64,000 bases of DNA from Haloarcula sebkhae (GCF_014647415.1 NZ_BMPD01000004.1:248001-312000), one strand, 5' to 3'; shown: positions 25,713 through 34,892, numbered from the stretch's first letter. Notes: a model not told the origin generated them from the sequence alone. Translations and numbers: made by a program.

Positions 25713-27074
25713 ATGATGCAGCCCGATAACAACGACAGGTCTGTCGAGGACAGTATCGACCGCCGGCGGCTCCTCCAAGCACTCGGCGCAGGCGGCGCTA
25801 TCGCCATCGCGGGGTGTAGCGGCGACGGTGGAAGCGGCGGTGATGGCGGTGACGGTGACAGCGAAAGCGGCGGTGATGGCGGCGACGGCGGTACGCAGAG
25901 CGTGCAGTTCCTCACGATGGGTGTCGGGGACAACATCAAGCAATTCTTCGAGGAGAACAACACAGCCTTCGAGGACGAGCATGACGTCGACGTTGAGTTC
26001 ACCAGCGTTACGTGGGACAACGCACGGCAGACCGTCAACAACCGTGTCGACGGTGGCGAAGCCCCTGATGTCAGTCGGTGGCCGGCGCGCTGGATCCCCC
26101 AGCTCGTGGGTAAGGACGCGCTGGAGCCGCTTGACGACATGATGGACGGGGAGTTCGGTGAACAGTTCTACGACGGCGTGGCCGAAGGGACGATGTACAA
26201 CGGGTCACACTACGGCGTGCCGTGGGCCGCCTCGAACAAGTGCCTCTACTACAACAAGGACGTCTTCGAGACGGCAGGGCTCGATCCCGAAGACCCGTCG
26301 CTCGATTCGTGGCAGGATATGCTGGATGCCGCAACGCAGATCCGCGACAGTGACGCGAGCGTCCCTGCACTGGGCCTTGCGGGGGCCGACGCGATCGAAA
26401 CCGGGTCGCAGTACTACCACTACCACTGGTCACACGGCGCGGACCTCATCGACGACGAGGGAATGCCGGTCGTAAACTCCAGTGAGGCTGTCGATGCTCT
26501 CTCGTTGTACACCGACCTCCACCTCGAACACAACGTCACACAGTCGTCACCGCTCTCCTCGACGCGGCAGGACATCCGGCAACTGTTCGAGAACGGTGAC
26601 CTCGGGATGGTCATCGGGCACGTGTATACGGGACTCAACATCACCACCGCGAAAGAAAACGGTGACGTCGACTTCGACTACGGTATCGTGCAGGTGCCGC
26701 GTGGACCTGAGGGACGGTACAGCCTGTTCACCATCGACACGCTCGCCGTCCTGAGTCAGAGCGAACACAAGGACCTCGCCCGGGATCTGATTCGGTTCTA
26801 CTTCGACGAGGAGCGGCGGTTCCAGTACTCGAAGCAGAAAGGGTTCCTCCCCGTCGTCGAAGCCGTCGGCGAGCGCTCGTACTTTTCAGAATCGAAGAAC
26901 TGGGGACCGTTCGTCAAGGCGGGGCAGTACGCCCGTGCCAGACCGAAGCTCGGCAATTTCAGCGAGTTCAACGACCGGATGGTCCAGGCGATTCAGGAAG
27001 CACTGGCGGACCGGAAGTCGCCGCAGAAAGCGCTCAACGATGCCCAGAGTGATCTCGAAGATGCTATGGAGTGA
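25713..27074 (+). CDS. Extracellular solute-binding lipoprotein, family 1 (carbohydrate type)
   Basis: About 453 residues. The N-terminus holds a Tat signal (DRRRLLQALGAGGA) ending in the lipobox IAGC, then a flexible Gly/Asp/Ser linker of some 27 residues, then the two-lobed family 1 binding domain. It captures the solute outside the cell and delivers it to the two permeases. Starts possible at 25713 and 25716; a GTG at 25704 is less likely. A Shine-Dalgarno-like aggtga lies at 25702-25707. The gene ends ten bases before the first permease. Confidence 0.92.
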   Translation: MMQPDNNDRSVEDSIDRRRLLQALGAGGAIAIAGCSGDGGSGGDGGDGDSESGGDGGDGGTQSVQFLTMGVGDNIKQFFEENNTAFEDEHDVDVEFTSVTWDNARQTVNNRVDGGEAPDVSRWPARWIPQLVGKDALEPLDDMMDGEFGEQFYDGVAEGTMYNGSHYGVPWAASNKCLYYNKDVFETAGLDPEDPSLDSWQDMLDAATQIRDSDASVPALGLAGADAIETGSQYYHYHWSHGADLIDDEGMPVVNSSEAVDALSLYTDLHLEHNVTQSSPLSSTRQDIRQLFENGDLGMVIGHVYTGLNITTAKENGDVDFDYGIVQVPRGPEGRYSLFTIDTLAVLSQSEHKDLARDLIRFYFDEERRFQYSKQKGFLPVVEAVGERSYFSESKNWGPFVKAGQYARARPKLGNFSEFNDRMVQAIQEALADRKSPQKALNDAQSDLEDAME

Positions 27075-27083
27075 CAGACAGGG

Positions 27084-28022
27084 ATGAGTTTGGCAGAGGA
27101 ATACACCGAGGCGTCCGATGGCTCACGTCTCGAACGAGGGCTCGCGTATGTCCAGCGCAACAGCCGAGCGTACCTCCTCATCGCCCCCGCAGCGGTGTTC
27201 CTGCTGGCCGTCGTCGGATACCCGATTATCGAGACGTTCCGGCTGTCGCTGTACCAGTCACCCGCCGATTCCAACATCGAGACGTTCGTCGGACTGCAGC
27301 ACTACGTCGAAATATTCAACAGCGACATCTTCTACCGGCTGCTCTGGCAGACCGGCCGCTGGGTCGTCGTTGGCGTCGCGGGCAAGACACTGCTGGGGCT
27401 GCTTATCGCCGTTCACCTCAAGGGAGACATTCGCGGCCGGAAGTTCTTCCGCACGGCGTTTCTCATCCCGTGGGGGATTCCCTACGCCATCTCCGCGGTG
27501 GTGTTCCGCTGGATAGAGCACCCGCAGTTCGGCTACCTCAACGCGATCTTGCTGAAACTCGGCATCATCGAACAGGGTATCGGTATCCTCGGAAACCCGA
27601 GTCTGGCGTGGCTCGGCGTCGTCGTGGCTGATATCTGGATCGGGACGCCGTTCATGGCGATCATCTTCCTTGCGGGGCTGCAGTCGATACCGCAGGAGCT
27701 GTACGAGGCAGCAGCCATCGACGGTGCCGAGAAGTGGCACCAGTTCCGGTACATCACACTCCCACAGCTGAAAAGCGTCGTCCTGATCGCCACACTCCTG
27801 TCGACGATCTGGACGTTCGTCAGCTTCGACGTTATCTGGACGATGACCGGCGGCGGACCGATCAGTTCGACGGCAACGCTCGTCATCCACATCTATCAGG
27901 TGGGCCTCCAGAACGGGAACCTCGGGCGCGGAGCGGCCTACAGTGTCATCGGGTTCCTGTTCCTGTTGGTCTTTGCCATCATCTACCTGCGTATCTACAC
28001 GCGCGGAGGTGACGAGCTATGA
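27084..28022 (+). CDS. ABC transporter permease, MalF/UgpA type
   Basis: 312 residues with six membrane segments. The EAA loop that docks on the ATPase is seen at EAAAIDGAEKWHQFRYITLP (about 210-230). It forms the transport channel with the next gene, whose ATG overlaps its stop codon by four bases. Confidence 0.94.
   Translation: MSLAEEYTEASDGSRLERGLAYVQRNSRAYLLIAPAAVFLLAVVGYPIIETFRLSLYQSPADSNIETFVGLQHYVEIFNSDIFYRLLWQTGRWVVVGVAGKTLLGLLIAVHLKGDIRGRKFFRTAFLIPWGIPYAISAVVFRWIEHPQFGYLNAILLKLGIIEQGIGILGNPSLAWLGVVVADIWIGTPFMAIIFLAGLQSIPQELYEAAAIDGAEKWHQFRYITLPQLKSVVLIATLLSTIWTFVSFDVIWTMTGGGPISSTATLVIHIYQVGLQNGNLGRGAAYSVIGFLFLLVFAIIYLRIYTRGGDEL
28005..28012 (+). promoter_or_regulatory. Shine-Dalgarno site for the second permease
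   Basis: ggaggtga lies six bases before ATG 28019, inside the end of the upstream permease gene. It is a strong complement to the 16S rRNA 3' end and fixes that start. Confidence 0.65.
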
Positions 28023-28864
28023 CGATGGCAGGCCACGACCGGAGCGGTCTCCGCAAAGTCCGGCTCTACGGCGTGCTGATCGGACTGCTGGGGCTCATGA
28101 TGTTGCCGTTCTACGCGATGTTCTCGAGTACGCTCAAGCCGGAGTCGGAGATATTCGCTGCGCCGGCGACACTGGTCCCCAGCGACCCCAGCTTCCAGGC
28201 GTATCTGCAGGTCTGGACACAGACCGACGTGTTGCTCTGGGTCGGGAACAGCTTCATCATCTCGGTAGGGACGGTCGTGTTGACGCTTCTGCTGGCGATA
28301 CCAGCCGCCTACTCGTGTGCCCGGAACGACTTCGTGGGGAAGCGAACCTTCCTCCTCGCCGTGCTGGTCGTTCAGATGTTCGCACCGGTCGTGTTGATCG
28401 TCGGTCTCTTCGACGTTATCACGCAACTGGGGCTGTTCAACACCTATCTGGCTGTGATCGTTCCAGCAGCGGCGTTCACGCTGCCGTTCAACGTCTGGAT
28501 GCTGTACGGGTACTTCAAGACCATCCCCGTCGCGCTCGAGGAATCAGCCCGTATCGATGGCGCGAGCCAACTGCAGATCCTGACGAAGATCGTACTCCCG
28601 CTGACGAAGCCAGCGCTTGTCGCCAGTATCACCTACACGTTCCTCTACGCGTGGAATCGGCTGCTGTTCGTGCTCACCTTCCTCACTGACAGTGCGAAGT
28701 ACAACATTCCACGCGGTGTCTTCTCGATGGTCGGTGCGCTGCAGACCGACTGGCGGATGATGCTCACCGTCTCTGTCATCGGTATTATCCCGCTATTGAT
28801 CCTATTCGCCTTCTTGGAGGAGTATATCGTGGCTGGCATGACAGCTGGCGCGGTCAAGGAGTAA
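28019..28864 (+). CDS. ABC transporter permease, MalG/UgpE type
   Basis: 281 residues with six membrane segments. The EAA loop is EESARIDGASQLQILTKIVL (about 180-200). It pairs with the MalF-type permease to make the heterodimeric channel. The start is fixed by the Shine-Dalgarno site and the four-base overlap with the upstream gene. Confidence 0.94.
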   Translation: MTMAGHDRSGLRKVRLYGVLIGLLGLMMLPFYAMFSSTLKPESEIFAAPATLVPSDPSFQAYLQVWTQTDVLLWVGNSFIISVGTVVLTLLLAIPAAYSCARNDFVGKRTFLLAVLVVQMFAPVVLIVGLFDVITQLGLFNTYLAVIVPAAAFTLPFNVWMLYGYFKTIPVALEESARIDGASQLQILTKIVLPLTKPALVASITYTFLYAWNRLLFVLTFLTDSAKYNIPRGVFSMVGALQTDWRMMLTVSVIGIIPLLILFAFLEEYIVAGMTAGAVKE

Positions 28865-28904
28865 CCGCCTCTACTTTTATTATCACCGCGACAGTGGTTC
28901 GCGT

Positions 28905-30053
28905 ATGGAATTCGCGATGTGGGCGTACCCGTGGGACCTGCTCGACGAGGGGCCAGCCGAAGTAGAGACGCGACTGCGTGACATCGGCATCGACGAGCTG
29001 AACCTCGCGACGAACTATCACACTGTGCAGGCGTTTACGCCACACAATCCGGAGCGGCGGACGCTGTTTGCCCGCGCGAGTTCGTATTTCGAGCCAGGCC
29101 CGGAGTACGGGGACCTCGAACCGGTTCCGTACGAGCGGATGGACGGGGACTGGGTCGCGGACATCGCTACTGGCCTATCGGAGGTGTCGCTCAATTCCTG
29201 GACAGTCGGCTGCCACAACTCCCGGCTCGGAATGGCCAACCCCGAGTACACGCTGGAATCAGCACACGGTGACGACCTGATCTTCGGCCTGTGTCCGTCC
29301 CAGCCCGCAGTCCAGACGTATCTCTCGGCACTGGTCTCGGATCTGTCGTCCCGCGATGAGTTCGCTCGGATCGAACTGGAAACGTTCGATTACTTCTACG
29401 GAACGGGCTTTGGCTGGCACCACCAGAAGATTCACGCGCAGTTGGGCATACTCGGAGAGTTCCTACTCGGAGTGTGTTTCTGTCCACACTGTCAGGAGAA
29501 TGCGACAGTCGCGGGTGTCGATACTGAACGGGCACGCGAAACAGTAGCCAATACACTGGACGCTATCGTCGCCGGCGATGTGTCACATGACCGCTCACCG
29601 GAGGCTTGGCTTGCGGACCACAGTACTGTCGCTGCATACGTCGATGTCCGCGAACGGACGCTGGCGTCACTGTACGCCTCGCTGGCTGACGCCGCGGGAA
29701 AGACACCGCTTGGCTACTACGTCGGCGCACCGGAACCCGGCCGCGAGTGGATCGTCGGGGCCGACCTGCAAGCGCTCTCGGATCACGTCGATTACTACTG
29801 CCTGCCAGCTTACGAGTCATCAAGTGACGCAGTCATAGATGCCTATAACGCCGTTGAGACAGTGATCGATGACGTGCCACTCCACGTCGGTCTCCTGCCG
29901 GGCCATCCGGCTATCGACGACGAGGATACCGTAGTCGATATCGTCGAAACGCTCGACTCGAAGGGAGTGCCGCGGCTCTCGTTCTATAACTACGGACTGC
30001 TTCCGGAGCAGTCACTGGAGTGGGTGGAAACAGCCATCGAGACAGTGAGCTGA
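28905..30053 (+). CDS. Hypothetical TIM-barrel-like protein in the uptake cluster
   Basis: 382 residues. It begins with MEFAMWAYPWDLLDEG and shows regularly spaced strand-helix units with acidic ends. It has the Cys pattern CFCPHC near residue 190 and ends with a barrel-closing strand FYNYG. These are reminiscent of glycoside-hydrolase-like TIM barrels (CFCxxC pairs occur in some), but no catalytic acid pair can be assigned with confidence. It lacks a signal peptide, so it acts inside. Its own TATA-like box (cttttatta, 28873-28881) lies 28 bases upstream. A role in breaking down the imported solute is inference. Confidence 0.6.
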   Translation: MEFAMWAYPWDLLDEGPAEVETRLRDIGIDELNLATNYHTVQAFTPHNPERRTLFARASSYFEPGPEYGDLEPVPYERMDGDWVADIATGLSEVSLNSWTVGCHNSRLGMANPEYTLESAHGDDLIFGLCPSQPAVQTYLSALVSDLSSRDEFARIELETFDYFYGTGFGWHHQKIHAQLGILGEFLLGVCFCPHCQENATVAGVDTERARETVANTLDAIVAGDVSHDRSPEAWLADHSTVAAYVDVRERTLASLYASLADAAGKTPLGYYVGAPEPGREWIVGADLQALSDHVDYYCLPAYESSSDAVIDAYNAVETVIDDVPLHVGLLPGHPAIDDEDTVVDIVETLDSKGVPRLSFYNYGLLPEQSLEWVETAIETVS

Positions 30054-30179
30054 TACTGTCGGGTGATATCCCGTCAAGAGCGGTGCTGCCACGCCGTAGC
30101 GATATATTCACGCGGTTACACCCAGCAGTGCGAGCGGGGGAAGCGGTACTTTGATATCGGTTCCCGAACGACAGGGTGC

Positions 30180-31349
30180 ATGGAGATAACCGGCGTGTCA
30201 GCGGTAACTGTAGATGTACCGTTGGCTGACTTGGATGAGCATCTCGGCATCGGGCCGTACGTGACCAACCACGGGAAACTACACTCGATGGAACGTGTCC
30301 TCGTCCGCGTCGACACGGATGAAGGGATCAGCGGCTGGGGCGAGATGCGCGTCTTCTTGTCACCATCGGCCACCGAGTCGATTATCGAAGACGGCGTTGG
30401 ACCGATGATTCAGGGCCAGTCACCGTTCGAAATCGAGCGACTCCGTCGACAGGTGTTCGTCGAGTACACGAACGTCGATATGTTCTTCGCCGCCGTCGAA
30501 ACAGCCTGCTGGGACATCGTCGGGAAGGCACTCGATAGGCCCGTGTACGAACTGCTCGGCGGATGGACAGCACCGACACAGGGGGCTCAGCAACACCGAC
30601 AAAGCGTCGATGGCAACAGTACTGCACCCGCTGACGTTCCCGTTGCCTTCTGTCTCGGCATCCTCTCACCCGAGGAGTCCCGTATCAAGGCGCGAGAAGC
30701 GCTCGAAGCTGGCTTCACTGTTCTCAAAACGAAGGCTGGGCGGGACTGGCGACAGGACGTCAAGCGAATCAAAGCGATGCACGATGAAGTCGACGGGCAG
30801 CTAGAGTTCCGACTCGACCCGAACCAGGGCTGGACGCTCGATCAGGCGGTTCGGGTCGGCGCGATGCTCGAAGACGAGGGTATCTACTTACAGTACATGG
30901 AACAGCCGATTCGGGTCGATTCACACACGTCGCTAGCTCGGCTCCGTCAGCGGCTCCGTCAACCGATCGCGCCGAACGAGGACACCTACATTTCGCATAA
31001 TCTGCAGTCGCTCGTGGAAGCTGGTGCGATGGATGTCGGCGTTATCGACCTGACCCCGGCCGGCGGCATCAGTGGGATTCGACAGCAGGCCGCTATCCTC
31101 GAAGACGCCGGAGTTCCCTTTACCCACCACTGTGCGTTCGATTTGGGGATTCGGACTGCGGCAATCCTCCACGGGATCACCGGCATCCCGGGCTTTTCAC
31201 TGCCCCCGGATTCGACGTACTACGGCTGGGAAGCGGACGTCATCGAGGCACCGTTCGAGGTCAGCGACGGCTGCCTCCCAGCCCCTGAGGGACCCGGCCT
31301 GGGTATCACTGTGGATATGGCTGCCATTGAGGAGTATCGAGTCACATGA
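30180..31349 (+). CDS. Mandelate racemase/muconate-lactonizing enzyme family (enolase superfamily) protein
   Basis: 389 residues. N-terminal capping domain is followed by an enolase barrel with the KxK base motif LKTKAG (about 180-186), first metal ligand D in FRLDPNQGW, second E in YMEQPI, third acid in PNEDTY, and a C-terminal THHCAFDLG His region. Members dehydrate sugar acids or isomerise lactones; the KxK plus His layout fits either. It likely acts on the product of the imported compound, before the SDR. ATG 30180 is chosen because family members begin here and ctttgatatc (30149-30158) lies 27 bases upstream. Confidence 0.85.
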   Translation: MEITGVSAVTVDVPLADLDEHLGIGPYVTNHGKLHSMERVLVRVDTDEGISGWGEMRVFLSPSATESIIEDGVGPMIQGQSPFEIERLRRQVFVEYTNVDMFFAAVETACWDIVGKALDRPVYELLGGWTAPTQGAQQHRQSVDGNSTAPADVPVAFCLGILSPEESRIKAREALEAGFTVLKTKAGRDWRQDVKRIKAMHDEVDGQLEFRLDPNQGWTLDQAVRVGAMLEDEGIYLQYMEQPIRVDSHTSLARLRQRLRQPIAPNEDTYISHNLQSLVEAGAMDVGVIDLTPAGGISGIRQQAAILEDAGVPFTHHCAFDLGIRTAAILHGITGIPGFSLPPDSTYYGWEADVIEAPFEVSDGCLPAPEGPGLGITVDMAAIEEYRVT

Positions 31350-31398
31350 GCGGCCAAGAGCAACTTTCAAGAGGGCAGCTTACGTGGGTGACCCTGTC

Positions 31399-32241
31399 AT
31401 GGTAGAGCTATCATTAGCGGACCGGCCGGCCATTGTGACTGGCGCGTCGCGGGGTATCGGGCGCAAAATCGCAGCCCGGTTCGCCGAAGCGGGTGGCGAC
31501 GTCGTCGTCTGCTCGCGCACCTACGAGGACGTGGAAGCGGTTGCGACGGAGCTAACCGAGACACACGAGGGCCGCGTCGTCCCGGTCGAGTGTGACGTTA
31601 CAGACCGGAAGGCAGTGCGGAATCTCGTCGACACGGCCATCGAAGAATTCGGGGACATCCGCGTGCTTGTGAACAACGCTGGCGGGGCAGACGAGTCCGC
31701 CAACCTGTTGCACCGGTGTGACGAGGAGACCTTCGAATCGATGGTCGAGTTGAACCTGAAGAGCCAGTTCCTCCTGAGCAAAGAGGTACTGCCAGCAATG
31801 GTCGCCGCTGGCGGCGGCTCGATAATCCACATGGGCTCGGTCAACGGCCTGTTCGGTATCGGTCTCTCCGGCTACTCCGAGGCGAAAAGCGGACTCCTGG
31901 CGCTCTCACGAAATATCGCTGCCCACTACGGGCAGCACGGGATTCGCTCGAACGTTATTTCAGCGGCGACCATCGAAACAGCGAACAGGCGGGCAGAGAT
32001 GGAAAACACGGAGGAACGGACCGGTGAAACGAGCGCCCGGGAGCGCTGGCTCGACCAGTATCCACTCGGTCGGTTCGGCACACCGCGGGAAGTCGCTGAT
32101 ACGACGCTGTTCCTTGCCTCCGAAATGTCGAGCTTTGTTACCGGTGAGAACCTGGTACTCGACGGCGGATTGACGACGAGCCTGCCGACATCGTTCATCA
32201 ACGAAGTCTACGACGCGGACGATCAGCCGACAACAAATTGA
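31399..32241 (+). CDS. Short-chain dehydrogenase/reductase (SDR)
   Basis: 280 residues of a classical SDR. The nucleotide loop is GASRGIGR, the NNAG motif is VNNAGG, the catalytic triad is Ser in HMGSVNG plus Tyr and Lys in YSEAK, and the C-terminal substrate loop ends in a glycine-rich strand. It oxidises or reduces a hydroxyl with NAD(P). The reading frame is open upstream into the dehydratase gene; ATG 31399 is the first that gives a normal SDR N-terminus. It is 10 bases before ridA. Confidence 0.88.
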   Translation: MVELSLADRPAIVTGASRGIGRKIAARFAEAGGDVVVCSRTYEDVEAVATELTETHEGRVVPVECDVTDRKAVRNLVDTAIEEFGDIRVLVNNAGGADESANLLHRCDEETFESMVELNLKSQFLLSKEVLPAMVAAGGGSIIHMGSVNGLFGIGLSGYSEAKSGLLALSRNIAAHYGQHGIRSNVISAATIETANRRAEMENTEERTGETSARERWLDQYPLGRFGTPREVADTTLFLASEMSSFVTGENLVLDGGLTTSLPTSFINEVYDADDQPTTN

Positions 32242-32251
32242 GACAACATCC

Positions 32252-32626
32252 ATGGAAGAACTGACAACTGACGACGCACCCGATAGTATCGGCCCGTACT
32301 CGCAAGGAATCGCCAGCGGTGACCGTATCTACGTTTCCGGACAGGGGCCAGTCGACCCAGACACCGGCGAGGTGATCAAGGGCACACCCGGTGAACAGAC
32401 CCGTCGCACACTCCAGAACGTCGCTGCCGTACTGCAGGCCGGTGGCGCTTCGCTCGACGATGTGGTGAAATCGACGGTGTTCGTGAAGGATATGCGGTAC
32501 TACGACGAGGTGAATGAGGTGTACGGTGAACTCATGTCTCCCCCCTATCCCGCTCGCAGCGCCGTGGAAGTCGTTAAGTTGCCAGTGGATATCGACGTTG
32601 AGATAGAAGTTATTGCAGAACGGTAG
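32252..32626 (+). CDS. RidA-family enamine/imine deaminase (copy 1)
   Basis: 124 residues of the YjgF/RidA fold. The start is MEELTTDDAPDSIGPYSQGI; the active-site Arg lies in PARSAVEVVKLP. RidA hydrolyses reactive enamines, or other short imines, released by PLP enzymes or oxidoreductases. Here it follows an SDR by ten bases and precedes a HAD phosphatase by one, so it is probably a dedicated step of this catabolic cluster and not general housekeeping. A second copy is at 46191. Confidence 0.92.
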   Translation: MEELTTDDAPDSIGPYSQGIASGDRIYVSGQGPVDPDTGEVIKGTPGEQTRRTLQNVAAVLQAGGASLDDVVKSTVFVKDMRYYDEVNEVYGELMSPPYPARSAVEVVKLPVDIDVEIEVIAER

Positions 32627-32627
32627 C

Positions 32628-33266
32628 ATGTCGCATCTGGTAGTGTTCGACCTCGACGGGACGCTCACTCGACAGCGCGGTGGGTTCGAGCTATTGCACA
32701 CCCTCTATGGAACGACATCGGAAGCCGAGACGCTGATGTCCCAGTTCGAGGCCGGAGAAATTACGTTTGCAGAGTGGTGTCGAGGCGCGGTCGATGTGTG
32801 GCGTGCGACCGATGTCACCAAGTCGGACATCGAGCGCGCGATACAGGCTGTCAAGCCGAAAGCAGGTGCTGTCGACCTCCTCAAACACCTCCAGGGAACG
32901 GATGTCCGATTCGGAATCCTCAGTGCCGGCGTGGCAAACCTTGCGACACAGTTCGAACCGTACGAACCGGCGTTTATTCGTGGAAACTGGCTTCGGTTCG
33001 AGGATGGACGTGTTTCGGGTATCGATGTCGGTGTCGGTCCAGACGAGAAGGGAGAATTACTGAGAAAGATTCGAATCAAGCAGAACCCCCCATCGATCAC
33101 CTATATCGGCGACTCACACACAGATACGGAGGCGTTCGTCGAGGCAGATACCGCGGTGTTGTTCGACCCGGATGAGCGCGTTCCTGAAACAGCAATCGAC
33201 GCAGCGGATACAATCATCGAAAGTGCGGATATCAGAAAGGTACAGAGCCATATTCTGACATTGTAG
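32628..33266 (+). CDS. HAD-superfamily phosphatase, SerB-like
   Basis: 212 residues. Motif I is FDLDGTLT, a cap region follows, Lys motif is near PDEKGELLRK, and motif IV is GDSHTDTEA. It resembles phosphoserine phosphatase but lacks an ACT domain and sits in the catabolic cluster, so the substrate may be a phosphorylated sugar acid or amino compound. ATG 32628 begins one base after the ridA stop. It is the last gene of the cluster. Confidence 0.85.
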   Translation: MSHLVVFDLDGTLTRQRGGFELLHTLYGTTSEAETLMSQFEAGEITFAEWCRGAVDVWRATDVTKSDIERAIQAVKPKAGAVDLLKHLQGTDVRFGILSAGVANLATQFEPYEPAFIRGNWLRFEDGRVSGIDVGVGPDEKGELLRKIRIKQNPPSITYIGDSHTDTEAFVEADTAVLFDPDERVPETAIDAADTIIESADIRKVQSHILTL

Positions 33267-33447
33267 CCCAATACCCACTGATGGGGGCATATACTTTCAA
33301 ATATACACCTTCCCCATTATCTTCTGCGACATATATCCCCATAACCGAAATATGCCACCCCATATGGCATAGATTACATCCAAATGTCCATTCTGAAGAA
33401 GGCTTAGCTTTCGGTGTGTGAACTGGACCGCTATCGACGTTACTCAC
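33232..33447 (-). CDS. Possible small protein with CxxCH motif
   Basis: A 71-residue minus-strand frame starting with GTG, holding GCNLCHMGWH and ending EYGSVPF. CNLCH would suit a haem c or zinc site. The frame runs open for a further 27 or so codons upstream without an ATG, and a strong TATA-like element (agtataaaagt, minus strand near 33511-33520) sits just before it. Codons are AT-rich, unlike core genes. It overlaps the end of the phosphatase gene by 35 bases. Reality and start are uncertain. Confidence 0.35.
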   Translation of the reverse strand: MSNVDSGPVHTPKAKPSSEWTFGCNLCHMGWHISVMGIYVAEDNGEGVYLKVYAPISGYWATMSEYGSVPF

Positions 33448-33717
33448 TGACGTTCCGCTCTCGACCGTGTATTCCTCAGACGGCTCTATTGAAATATAAT
33501 CGCATTGATACTTTTATACTGGCCCACTGTTGAGAACTGATATATCTGCCATGTTGAATAGTGACCTCTGAGTTACGGAGAGACGGTAGCGATTTTGAGA
33601 CCACCAGCTGCAACTGCTAACAAGCCGGCTCAAATTTCGACAGCCTCCGCCAGCACCGCTATTCAGCAAAGCAGACATATCGAAGGCTATATTGACAGCC
33701 TAAGAGACAGATTGCGT

Positions 33718-34611
33718 ATGCAAGTCCGCTCCAGTCGTGAACCGTTCCAGACGCCGGAACAACTGGACAGACGGTTCAGTCTTGTGGCTGGGGTCTACGT
33801 CGCCGCGCTGCTCTCACCAGCGCTATTACTCATCGTGGTACAGCGGCTGCAGGTGGTAAGTTGGCCAGTTGCGCTCGGCTCGCTTGGAGTAGTGGGGGCA
33901 GTCCTCACTGTCACTGTTACACGGATAGTTTCCCAGAGGGGCAAACTCGTTGCGTGGTTTGACTCGGCCTGGATTGCGGTCCTCATCCCCGCTGTCGGCA
34001 TCCTCCCAATGGGTCTATATTCATTTCATTCTCTCCTTTTCGTCGCGTTCGCCGTTACCGATCTCCAGGCGGACAGCGCGGCCCATCTCGTTGGATTCGT
34101 CGGCTTTTTGCTGGGGGTCGTGGCCACGACACTGGGCGGGTGCCTCGTCCTCATGGCCCGCACTCAGCTGGCGAACGCGACGGTAGACGACGCCGACATC
34201 GCCGTCGAGTGGAGGGCAGGGTGGCCGCAACGCGCTCGGCTTAAGCTCATGGTTGGCACGCTTGCGGTTGTCGGCCTTCTCGCTGGACTGGCCGTCTGGC
34301 AACTGGGATGGAGAGCGGCAACTACCGTCCTACCCGGTGGGATTGTACTCGTGTTCATGCTCAGCTCATTGGTTACCGAGCGCACGTATCGCGCGACATC
34401 GGCGGGCCTAGAGCAACGTCGAGAAGGGCGATGGTCCATTTCCCGTCGCATCATCCCATGGTCAAGATTTGAAAGCTTCAGCGTGACCAATAACGCAATT
34501 GTCCTCCACCGGACGTTACCTTACATCGACATTCGATGCCGACGCTACCTTATCGACGACGAGGCAGTCATCGCGGCACTCGAAGACTATCTTGAGCGTC
34601 GGGGGTCATAG
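33718..34611 (+). CDS. Membrane protein with PH-like domain
   Basis: 297 residues. Five to six membrane segments occupy residues about 25-230; the remaining C-terminal domain (TERTYRATSAGLEQRREG to LEDYLERRGS) looks like a bPH/DUF304-type lipid-facing domain, seen in haloarchaeal membrane proteins. The frame extends to 33595, but those 41 residues are polar and of unusual codon use; ATG 33718 is a better start. Function is unknown. Confidence 0.6.
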   Translation: MQVRSSREPFQTPEQLDRRFSLVAGVYVAALLSPALLLIVVQRLQVVSWPVALGSLGVVGAVLTVTVTRIVSQRGKLVAWFDSAWIAVLIPAVGILPMGLYSFHSLLFVAFAVTDLQADSAAHLVGFVGFLLGVVATTLGGCLVLMARTQLANATVDDADIAVEWRAGWPQRARLKLMVGTLAVVGLLAGLAVWQLGWRAATTVLPGGIVLVFMLSSLVTERTYRATSAGLEQRREGRWSISRRIIPWSRFESFSVTNNAIVLHRTLPYIDIRCRRYLIDDEAVIAALEDYLERRGS

Positions 34612-34626
34612 CATCTGCTCCCTCGA

Positions 34627-34892
34627 TTAGAATGCCCGGTCAAGGTTGTGAGTAAGACAGGTGATCGTGAGCTCTCTAAATTGTTTCCACCAGTGCCTTG
34701 AGCGGATGAACGAACCGTACCTCCGTTTGAGGCGAGAGTTCCGATCGAACGCCTTACACAACGTCGAGAACGACGGGAGTTCCTCGAGATCAATTGTTCT
34801 CCAAATCCGAGGCATCTCGATAAGTTCGTCAAGCAGCATCCGGTCAAACTACTGCTCGATCCTGTAATCCTCTGAGGATTTCAACAGAGCCC
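34627..34892 (-). mobile_element. Remnant of an IS5-type transposon (internal deletion)
   Basis: Minus-strand bases 34839-34627 read as 70 residues: an N-terminal transposase part LLDELIEMPRIWRTIDLEEL joined directly to a C-terminal part RRYGSFIRSRHWWKQFRELT. These blocks are familiar from haloarchaeal IS5-group transposases, where they are separated by some 200 residues that include the DDE catalytic domain. Upstream of it the sequence gaggatttcaacagagccct (34874-34893, read on the plus strand) resembles the typical end of such an element. The other end was not found, so the element is dead and truncated. Confidence 0.7.

Noticed and set aside
25815..25895. Gly/Asp/Ser-rich DNA repeats (ggcggtgatggcggtgac units) in the binding-protein gene
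   Set aside because: This is the expected flexible linker after the lipobox, not a CRISPR or mobile repeat.
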